Source: CAZNDN01 sp964571815 (GTDB taxonomy: Bacteria; Fibrobacterota; Chitinivibrionia; Chitinivibrionales; WJKA01). From it: 14,266 nt of DNA. The notes under the pieces are model-generated. The model searched no databases, was not told the origin of the DNA, and saw only the letters and a program-made list of their open reading frames with translations. The stretch is taken from NCBI GenBank assembly GCA_964571815.1, contig CAZNDN010000106.1:1-14266 (forward strand). Direction: 5' to 3'. Below are positions 7,792 through 12,862 of the stretch, piece after piece. The number at the start of each line of letters is the position of its first letter. Position 1 is the first letter of the stretch. The position numbers and the translations under genes are program-made.

Positions 7792-9369
7792 CTAAGGGCA
7801 ATGAAAGTCCGGCTCAGTGATGCACGTCTTCCCCCGGGAGTCGATCAGAATATACATGCCTGATACCCCTCCCCTGGCGGGGCGTCCCGGTGAACCGGGG
7901 ACTCTCCGACCGCGAAGGGAATAGAGAATGTATGAACGGGGCCTGGTCCCTTCGGGTTCCAAGCCGTCTTGCGGTGCCGGCGCCGTGCGCCTCGATGTCT
8001 CACCTTTGGACAGGTCCCATCCCTCTACGCGATACCGGGCGCCGACACCGACGGTGAAAGAAAGCGGTTCAACCGGGCCGCGCTTGTGTCCGGTATTCGG
8101 GTTCTCGAAATGGTCTGTGTCGGTGATGTTCTCCAGAGTATTGTTCTCAATCAAGGCGTTGTAGCTCTCATCGTTGCGCATCAGCGGTCGCGGGTTCGCC
8201 GGGGTGTTCTCGATAATGTTGTCCCTGATTGCGATGGTCGAGAAATCGCTTTGGCCGTTCATTCCGAAAAACCCGCCGGACATGTTCGTCTGCTCGGCAA
8301 TGACGTGGTTGTTGTAGAAATAGAAGTGGTTATACACACCGCGGGTCCAGAGAATCCCACGCCCGGGGTTCTTTATGAGATTGTTTCGAAAATGCGTAAA
8401 ACCCGGCGCCGGTTCAGTGCCGAAATTGCCAATCAGATTGCCCTTGTAGTCTTCGGCATCGATATTGAAAACATTGTACTCGATCACCACGCAATTCCGC
8501 GCCCACTCCAGAGAGTACGATCGCGTGAACCAGTTGTGGTGAATGTAAAACGAGGTCGTGTCCGTCGTATCCCGTATCGCGCCCCCGCCGAATTTGGGAA
8601 TGGAGACAACACCGTCGAGATAGTTGTGATCGATTTCATTTCCCCAGTTGTTCTTGTGCGGAAATTCTATGGCGAAATTCACCTCGATGGTATTGTGGTG
8701 AATCCGCATGTAATTGCCGCCGTTTCCCTTGAACCCGTAAACATTGCCCGTGGCGCGGTTGTCTCTGTAGATATGGTTGTTCCAGAATTCGGAATCATTG
8801 GTCCAGTCGATATACAACGAACCGCCCGTATGCTGGAATTTCCCTCCCGCATTGATGAAGACATTGTCATGGACCTTGAAATGATGCATCCGGAACGTAC
8901 GCACCCCGCTCCAGAGAAAGGTATCGAATTTCAGGTCACACAGTTCCATGTTGTCGGCGTCATCGGCATAGATTGCCCCGTGGAGGGCGGGACCGGAGAG
9001 GGTCATATCGCGGATCGTGACATTGGTTTTCTTCGGATTCTTCCCGAACGAGAAAAGGTATGCATCGGGATTGTCGGTACCCGGGAGCCCGTCGGTGGAG
9101 GGCTTGAAACTCGACGCGCCGGAGATAATGGTGCGGTCGACCCCGGCGCCGCGAATAGTAACTCCCCCGTTGGGTTTGAGTGATGATGAAAGACGGTATT
9201 CGCCTTCTTCGATATCTATGGTATCTCCCGAGGACGGATTCCCGACAGCCTGGATCAGCTCCTGAGTTGTCGATACCGCTATACCAATCGCCGGAGCGGT
9301 GAGTGTGGCGATCATGCACAATGCGGCAACCGGATCCCCGGTGCCTTTTGTCGAAAACCAATGCACCAT
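7792..9369 (-). CDS. Secreted right-handed parallel beta-helix (pectate-lyase-like) protein with sorting-signal-like C-terminus
   Basis: 525 residues. The start is very well supported: AAGGAGGT lies about 5 nt before ATG 9369. The N-terminus has a hydrophobic stretch (about 14-31, A-A-L-C-M-I-A-T-L-T-A-P-A-I-G-I-A) consistent with a signal peptide. From about 33 to 440 the protein is a ladder of beta-helix coils with repeated H-x-N and N-N motifs (I-H-H-N-T-I, I-D-H-N-Y, I-H-H-N-W-F, F-Y-N-N-H, I-R-D-N-I-I, I-E-N-N-T-L), as in pectate lyase-like and NosD-like folds. The last 45 residues (Y-S-L-R-G-R-R-V at 483-490, then S-G-M-Y-I-L-I-D-S-R-G-K at 503-514) resemble the conserved blocks of type IX secretion C-terminal sorting domains. 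A role in binding or cleaving acidic polysaccharide is likely by fold, but I cannot assign catalytic residues, so it may not be a lyase. Confidence 0.85.
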   Translation of the reverse strand: MVHWFSTKGTGDPVAALCMIATLTAPAIGIAVSTTQELIQAVGNPSSGDTIDIEEGEYRLSSSLKPNGGVTIRGAGVDRTIISGASSFKPSTDGLPGTDNPDAYLFSFGKNPKKTNVTIRDMTLSGPALHGAIYADDADNMELCDLKFDTFLWSGVRTFRMHHFKVHDNVFINAGGKFQHTGGSLYIDWTNDSEFWNNHIYRDNRATGNVYGFKGNGGNYMRIHHNTIEVNFAIEFPHKNNWGNEIDHNYLDGVVSIPKFGGGAIRDTTDTTSFYIHHNWFTRSYSLEWARNCVVIEYNVFNIDAEDYKGNLIGNFGTEPAPGFTHFRNNLIKNPGRGILWTRGVYNHFYFYNNHVIAEQTNMSGGFFGMNGQSDFSTIAIRDNIIENTPANPRPLMRNDESYNALIENNTLENITDTDHFENPNTGHKRGPVEPLSFTVGVGARYRVEGWDLSKGETSRRTAPAPQDGLEPEGTRPRSYILYSLRGRRVPGSPGRPARGGVSGMYILIDSRGKTCITEPDFHCP

Positions 9370-9462
9370 CGTGTACCTCCTTCGAGATTCGCCGGCAATC
9401 AGCCGGTCGCTGCCCCCCCCGAACGTTGCGCACTCTCTCGAAACAGCCGTGTGAAGCCATAG

Positions 9463-9529
9463 CTACCCGGGTTCTCAAAAAAAACCTCACGCCTGTGCTG
9501 AGCAATCAGCGGATTGAGTACCTGGGTAG
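9463..9529. repeat. Long inverted repeat in the leader of the beta-helix gene
   Basis: The arms CTACCCGGGTTCTC (9463-9476) and GAGTACCTGGGTAG (9516-9529) are near-complementary: 12 of 14 Watson-Crick pairs on either strand. Between them are an inner 5-bp hairpin (GCTGA/TCAGC, 9498-9511) and an A8 tract that is U8 in the minus-strand transcript. It lies just downstream of a possible -10 (9543-9538) for the beta-helix gene, so the leader RNA could fold into a large structure. Confidence 0.6.
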
Positions 9530-9537
9530 TCATTGAA

Positions 9538-9543
9538 AATATA
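9538..9543 (-). promoter_or_regulatory. Possible -10 element for the beta-helix gene
   Basis: TATATT on the minus strand, within GCCGCTATATTTT. No convincing -35 box exists at 16-18 nt. The same GCCGCTAT octamer covers the candidate -10 of the sigma factor operon (7511-7519). If used, the beta-helix mRNA would have a leader of about 160 nt. Confidence 0.25.
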
Positions 9544-9588
9544 GCGGCACCTGAGAGGCATTGAGTGACTTTTTTGGTTCTATGGTTC

Positions 9589-9594
9589 TATAAT
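9589..9594 (+). promoter_or_regulatory. Consensus -10 box upstream of the nucleotidyltransferase cassette
   Basis: A perfect TATAAT followed by G, with a tandem 8-bp repeat (GGTTCTAT, 9576-9591) overlapping it. The -35 region is poor: TGACTT at 17 nt. Transcription from about 9601 would exclude the GTG at 9565 as a start and favours ATG 9613 or 9637 for the nucleotidyltransferase. The surroundings are notably AT-rich for this window. Confidence 0.5.
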
Positions 9595-9636
9595 GTCGAG
9601 TTTTCAAGTGAGATGCTCAAGTGGTATTTTACGTAT

Positions 9637-10131
9637 ATGGAAGAAGCAATTCAAGGTATCAATCAGCTTCTGGCCGACCGATTGATTGAGAAATACGCCA
9701 TAGGCGGTGCAATGGCGGCGACTTTCTATGTCGAGCCAATCCTCACGTATGATCTTGACGTATTCATTCTTCTGCCCGAAAGCAGCGGAGTGGCCGTTCT
9801 CACCCCGCTGAATGAATACCTCGAAAAAAGGGGCTGTTATTCGGAAAAGGAGTACATTTCAATTGAGGGCGTACCCGTACAGTTTTTGCCGATATACAAC
9901 GATTTATTGAAAGAATCTCTCGACAATGCTCGACGCGTTACCCTCGGCGCGACGGAGACGTTCATTCCTGCATTGGAATACCTCGCGGCCCTATGTGTCC
10001 AGACCGGCCGCCCGAAGGACAGAGAACGTGTTCGCTTGTTCATTGAAGAAGCGACAATGGACATGGAAAAACTCCGTCGAATCCCGGCAAAACACAATCT
10101 GGAGAATACATGGAACGACTGGATAAGGTAA
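9637..10131 (+). CDS. AbiEii/DUF6036-like nucleotidyltransferase, probable toxin-antitoxin component
   Basis: 164 residues from ATG 9637; ATG 9613 (172 residues) is an alternative, and the GTG at 9565 lies upstream of the likely transcription start. Neither ATG has a strong ribosome binding site. Seen: A-I-G-G-A-M-A-A (21-28) and T-Y-D-L-D-V (37-42), the G-G and D-x-D signature of the nucleotidyltransferase fold with D39 and D41 as metal ligands. Also seen are G-V-P-V-Q-F-L (78-84) where a third acidic residue often sits, and G-R-P-K-D-R-E-R (124-131), a K-D motif typical of AbiEii-like proteins. Such enzymes transfer nucleotides to RNA or protein partners, often as toxins or antitoxins. The next gene overlaps it by 22 nt. 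The lower GC content suggests horizontal acquisition. Fold confidence is high; the toxin role is inferred. Confidence 0.8.
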   Translation: MEEAIQGINQLLADRLIEKYAIGGAMAATFYVEPILTYDLDVFILLPESSGVAVLTPLNEYLEKRGCYSEKEYISIEGVPVQFLPIYNDLLKESLDNARRVTLGATETFIPALEYLAALCVQTGRPKDRERVRLFIEEATMDMEKLRRIPAKHNLENTWNDWIR

Positions 10132-10295
10132 AGCAGCTTGCACGGGAAGCTTTTCGGCGGAAACAGCAAAGGCGCAGAGAACTCGCGTCCGCCCCCTGGT
10201 CGGAGAAGGTACGCGCTGTGGTTGAACTGCAGCGCATGACTTATCCGATTGTGAAGGAACGCAATCCACGAGCGTGCATCTGGGATATCGACTGA
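10110..10295 (+). CDS. Small basic protein paired with the nucleotidyltransferase
   Basis: 61 residues from ATG 10110, with GGAG 5 nt upstream, inside the last 22 nt of the nucleotidyltransferase gene. It is highly charged and probably helical: R-R-K-Q-Q-R-R-R-E-L (16-25), then W-S-E-K-V-R-A-V-V-E-L-Q (30-41). From family knowledge, short proteins with this E-K-x-R/E-L-Q pattern recur beside nucleotidyltransferases of this type, probably as the cognate partner. I know of no established function. Tight overlap and a good ribosome binding site support it as a real gene. Which member would be toxin and which antitoxin cannot be told from sequence. Confidence 0.75.
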   Translation: MERLDKVKQLAREAFRRKQQRRRELASAPWSEKVRAVVELQRMTYPIVKERNPRACIWDID

Positions 10296-10384
10296 TTCCC
10301 CGGAGGTCCCCTCACGTACCCGGAGTAAGCCTGCAAGCCCCGCCCAGATAGTATTAGTTTAACGATCCTGCGAAAGGACTTGCC

Positions 10385-11857
10385 GTGCCGCGGACCACTC
10401 CGTCCACCCCGGAAGAGCGGGCACATGCACAACTCCGCACGATGATTTCCCGTGCCGGGGGCCCCGCGGTTCTGCCCCCGCTACGTGAGTTGGCATGTCG
10501 ATGGAGTGTCTCGTATGGAACGATACGACGTATCGCGGGGCAGTTTGCCGATCAGGGCAAGCTCAGAATCGACCGGGGACGGCGTGTCAGAGTCATTGGC
10601 GCCGCGGATTCTCAGAATATCGATACGACCTCCTCCGACCATCTTGCGTCCGCGCTTCAGCAGCGCATTCTCAGCGGCGAGTACCGGGTGGGACAACGGC
10701 TTCCCAAACTGGACTATTTTGTCGTTACGGAAAAAGTGGGACGATTCACGGTCACGGCTGCGTTTCGCCGGCTTTCACGCAACGGCCTGATACACAAGGT
10801 CGGCAAACGATGGGTAGTGGGGCCTCCCTCACCCCCCACACCCGCACCAATCGCCACGGCCAAACCCGTGGTCGTGGTCGTCTCGGATTCATTCAACAGT
10901 CTCCTCAGGGGATACACATCCGGATTTCTTCAGCCCTTTGCGAGTTCGCTGGAATGGGTCTTTGACAAAGCTCAGGTGCGCAAGATCCTCTCGTCTCCTC
11001 CCCGGGAGACTGTCGAGGTGCCGGCGGAATCACCTTTTCGACGGATCCGGGCGGCAATTGCCGAGGCGGGGTCCAACTACCTGGGCATGCTGATTTTTGC
11101 CACCCGCCCCCTGCGGGAGCACCTCCGATCCTGGATCCGGACGGGGCTGCGCTCAGACCGCCCTGTGGTGGTGCTGGACTCGACGCCCGGTGGATTTCAC
11201 CGGCACGATTTCCGGACCAATCCACGACGATACTTTCGGCTCATGGTCGACGAAGATGCGGCGGTATCGCTTCTCCTGCAACACCTTGCCGCACGGGGCC
11301 ATCGTACCGCCGGCGTTATGAGATATGCTCTACCCGGATACGACTGGATAGACGATCGGATCGAGCGCATTCAACGTGAGGCACGGAAGACGTCTCCGCC
11401 CGTCCGGGTTGTCATGTCAACACAGACCGAGCCGTTGTGGGAACCGCGCCCATGGTTCAGCGGAACACCTGATTCCGCAAAGGGGATTCCCCGACACGCC
11501 TTGCCTCCCAATGAGCCCCTTGATTCGCTCAGGGAGATTATAATGCGCGAATCACCCTCGGTCATAGTCGCGCTCAACAATCGATTCGCTCAGCATTACT
11601 CCGCGGCGATCGCTGCAGCCGGTCTTTCGATCCCGCGCGATATCTCTCTCGTGTCCTTTGACAATACGCATGAGTCGAGGCTCTTCCCGATTACCACCAT
11701 GGACTTCGGGCTCGATACCCTGGGCTATCTTGCAGCGCATATCCTGCTTGAAGATATCCCGGTCACGGCCGACCGGCGGGGGATCATTCGGAGCAAACCG
11801 ATGCTTATTCAGCGCGGGTCTCTGGGAAGCGTTGCATCACCTGAGCGAGGCGCCTGA
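10385..11857 (+). CDS. Regulator with two winged-helix domains and a LacI-type ligand-binding domain
   Basis: 490 residues. It starts at GTG 10385 with AAAGGA 6 nt upstream. Residues about 12-72 form one GntR-like winged helix (L-P-P-L-R-E-L-A, then S-Y-G-T-I-R-R-I). Residues about 83-146 form a second (A-L-Q-Q-R-I-L-S-G-E-Y-R-V-G-Q-R-L-P, then F-T-V-T-A-A-F-R-R-L). A Pro-rich linker (148-158) leads to a periplasmic-binding-protein-like effector domain (160-480) ending with the LacI hallmarks P-R-D-I-S-L-V-S-F-D and I-Q-R-G-S. GntR-LacI hybrids usually sense sugars; having two successive DNA-binding modules is uncommon. It lies 212 nt upstream of the Cys-rich gene on the same strand and could regulate it, or distant carbohydrate genes. 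No terminator is evident after it. Confidence 0.9.
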   Translation: MPRTTPSTPEERAHAQLRTMISRAGGPAVLPPLRELACRWSVSYGTIRRIAGQFADQGKLRIDRGRRVRVIGAADSQNIDTTSSDHLASALQQRILSGEYRVGQRLPKLDYFVVTEKVGRFTVTAAFRRLSRNGLIHKVGKRWVVGPPSPPTPAPIATAKPVVVVVSDSFNSLLRGYTSGFLQPFASSLEWVFDKAQVRKILSSPPRETVEVPAESPFRRIRAAIAEAGSNYLGMLIFATRPLREHLRSWIRTGLRSDRPVVVLDSTPGGFHRHDFRTNPRRYFRLMVDEDAAVSLLLQHLAARGHRTAGVMRYALPGYDWIDDRIERIQREARKTSPPVRVVMSTQTEPLWEPRPWFSGTPDSAKGIPRHALPPNEPLDSLREIIMRESPSVIVALNNRFAQHYSAAIAAAGLSIPRDISLVSFDNTHESRLFPITTMDFGLDTLGYLAAHILLEDIPVTADRRGIIRSKPMLIQRGSLGSVASPERGA

Positions 11858-11991
11858 CCGGCCCTCCCCCCGCCTCCATCATCCCCCTCCCGAACTCCCC
11901 CGCACCGTCTCCAGCAGCGCTCGGACGCGGCCTCTTGTTTCCCGGCATTACCTATATTATGGCCGGTCGGCCGCGCCGCGCGTCACGTCGA

Positions 11992-12007
11992 TGTCATGGG
12001 CCTGACA
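11992..12007. promoter_or_regulatory. Possible operator upstream of the Cys-rich gene
   Basis: TGTCA and TGACA form an inverted repeat with a 6-nt spacer. They lie in the 212-bp gap between the regulator stop (11857) and the Cys-rich start (12070). The gap also holds an AT-rich patch with TATATT/TATTAT (11953-11960) that could be a -10, though without a properly spaced -35, and a perfect palindrome TTTTCGAAAA (12015-12024). Any of these could be regulator sites; none is proven. Confidence 0.3.
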
Positions 12008-12057
12008 AGCACTGTTTTCGAAAATCACATACAGGTTCAGAGGTTCACATCAATCTC

Positions 12058-12063
12058 AGGAGG
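12058..12063 (+). promoter_or_regulatory. Consensus ribosome binding site of the Cys-rich gene
   Basis: AGGAGG, 6 nt before ATG 12070. It fixes the start and excludes the longer in-frame TTG at 11935, whose extra 45 residues include many Arg and look untranslated. It implies strong translation relative to the following maturase gene. Confidence 0.85.
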
Positions 12064-12069
12064 AAGCGC

Positions 12070-12801
12070 ATGCGCCCTTCCCATGACGACGGTGTATCGC
12101 GTCGAAGCGCGATGGACCGGATTCTGCGATTCGTTGCTCTTGCCGGCGGCCTGAGCCTTCCACAGGCACGGAAACTGCTTGGCGCGGAACTCAAGACCGT
12201 ATCGCGGAAGACTGCCCCGGGGTCGCCCACGGCATCGGCCTTGAAACTGCTGAAAGTCAAGTTGAGCGGCCACGACAAGAATGTCTTTGTCAATGAGTTC
12301 GGCCGGCTCAATCCCCTGGTGGAAATACAGCCCGGCATGGGAGGAAATCCCCACCAGCTCGGCTGTACGATTAATTTCGGGGGAGGAATCGGTGATTTCG
12401 CCGAAGATGCGCTCAAATGCCCCTGTATGACATCGTGCACCGGCAACGGCTGCGAAGGGCAACGTGTGGGTGGGCCCAGCAGCGAATGTACCGACAATAC
12501 CTGTGACGGACAGTTCTGCGTGGAACTGGATTCCTGTACGAACAACGATTGTGAAGACCAGAACTGTACGAGCCTGAAAGACTGCACGGGCAACAAGCAA
12601 AAACTTGTCGAGCTTCTCAATCAGTACAGCACCGATCCGTACGTGCAGAACCTGATGAATCATTTCAGCGTAAGTACGGTCAATGATCTGGCCGTGAAGG
12701 TCAACGCGATGATAGACGCCAAGCGGACGATCACGCCGCAGCAGTTGATGACCGAGACACCGGGGATCCAGACCACCCCTACGAACCTGCAGACCAGGTA
12801 G
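12070..12801 (+). CDS. Cys-repeat protein, putative RiPP precursor
   Basis: 243 residues; not a family I can name with certainty. Residues 1-116 would be a long leader: basic at first, a short hydrophobic run (F-V-A-L-A-G-G-L-S-L, 21-30), and one Cys (C99) before a Gly-rich patch (G104-G105-G106). Residues 117-172 hold 11 Cys: C117, C119, C123, C128, C140, C145, C150, C156, C161, C166 and C172. From C140 the spacing is x4-x4-x5 twice, a 16-residue unit of the form C-T-x-N-x-C-[D/E]-x-Q-x-C-x5. C-T-x-N occurs four times. Residues 176-243 form a Cys-free, helical, amphipathic tail with a Thr/Pro/Gln-rich end. The next gene encodes a radical SAM/SPASM enzyme, the usual modifier of such peptides. 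The regular spacing recalls families I remember being labelled 'Cys-every-fifth' RiPP precursors, which I cannot verify. A metal-binding or disulfide-rich protein is the alternative. Confidence 0.75.
   Translation: MRPSHDDGVSRRSAMDRILRFVALAGGLSLPQARKLLGAELKTVSRKTAPGSPTASALKLLKVKLSGHDKNVFVNEFGRLNPLVEIQPGMGGNPHQLGCTINFGGGIGDFAEDALKCPCMTSCTGNGCEGQRVGGPSSECTDNTCDGQFCVELDSCTNNDCEDQNCTSLKDCTGNKQKLVELLNQYSTDPYVQNLMNHFSVSTVNDLAVKVNAMIDAKRTITPQQLMTETPGIQTTPTNLQTR
12436..12594 (+). repeat. In-gene tandem repeats encoding the Cys-rich core
   Basis: Successive 48-nt units begin at 12487 and 12535, with a partial unit at 12583 and a diverged 51-nt unit at 12436 that has lost its third Cys. Each full unit encodes Cys at positions 1, 6 and 11 of 16, Thr at 2, Asn at 4, an acidic residue at 7 and Gln at 9. 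The repeat is much clearer in protein than in DNA, which points to old duplications kept by selection on the residues. Confidence 0.8.
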
Positions 12802-12821
12802 CATACCGGTCGGGCTTTTTT

Positions 12822-12850
12822 GCCGTTCCCGGGCCACCCCCGGGAACGGC
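12822..12850 (+). other. Perfect 12-bp hairpin between the Cys-rich gene and the radical SAM gene
   Basis: Arms 12822-12833 (GCCGTTCCCGGG) and 12839-12850 with a 5-nt loop. A T6 tract (12816-12821) lies before the stem, not after it, so this is not a standard terminator on either strand. It ends 12 nt before the maturase ATG and its 3' arm includes the only GGGA-like sequence upstream of that start. It could stabilise the precursor mRNA, attenuate readthrough or restrict maturase translation. Confidence 0.75.
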
Positions 12851-12862
12851 CTCTCCGGTACC

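Noticed and set aside
7969..9183. A 404-codon open frame on the plus strand
   Set aside because: It is antisense to the beta-helix gene; its Val- and Ile-rich repeats mirror the beta-helix coils on the other strand.
12436..12594. CRISPR-like or noncoding tandem repeat
   Set aside because: The periodicity is in the reading frame of a well-supported gene and is conserved at amino-acid level, without identical DNA repeats or spacers.
12816..12850. Rho-independent terminator between the Cys-repeat and radical SAM genes
   Set aside because: The T6 tract precedes the strong stem on the plus strand and becomes A6 after it on the minus strand. The hairpin before the T-tract is weak and bulged, so it was recorded only as a hairpin.
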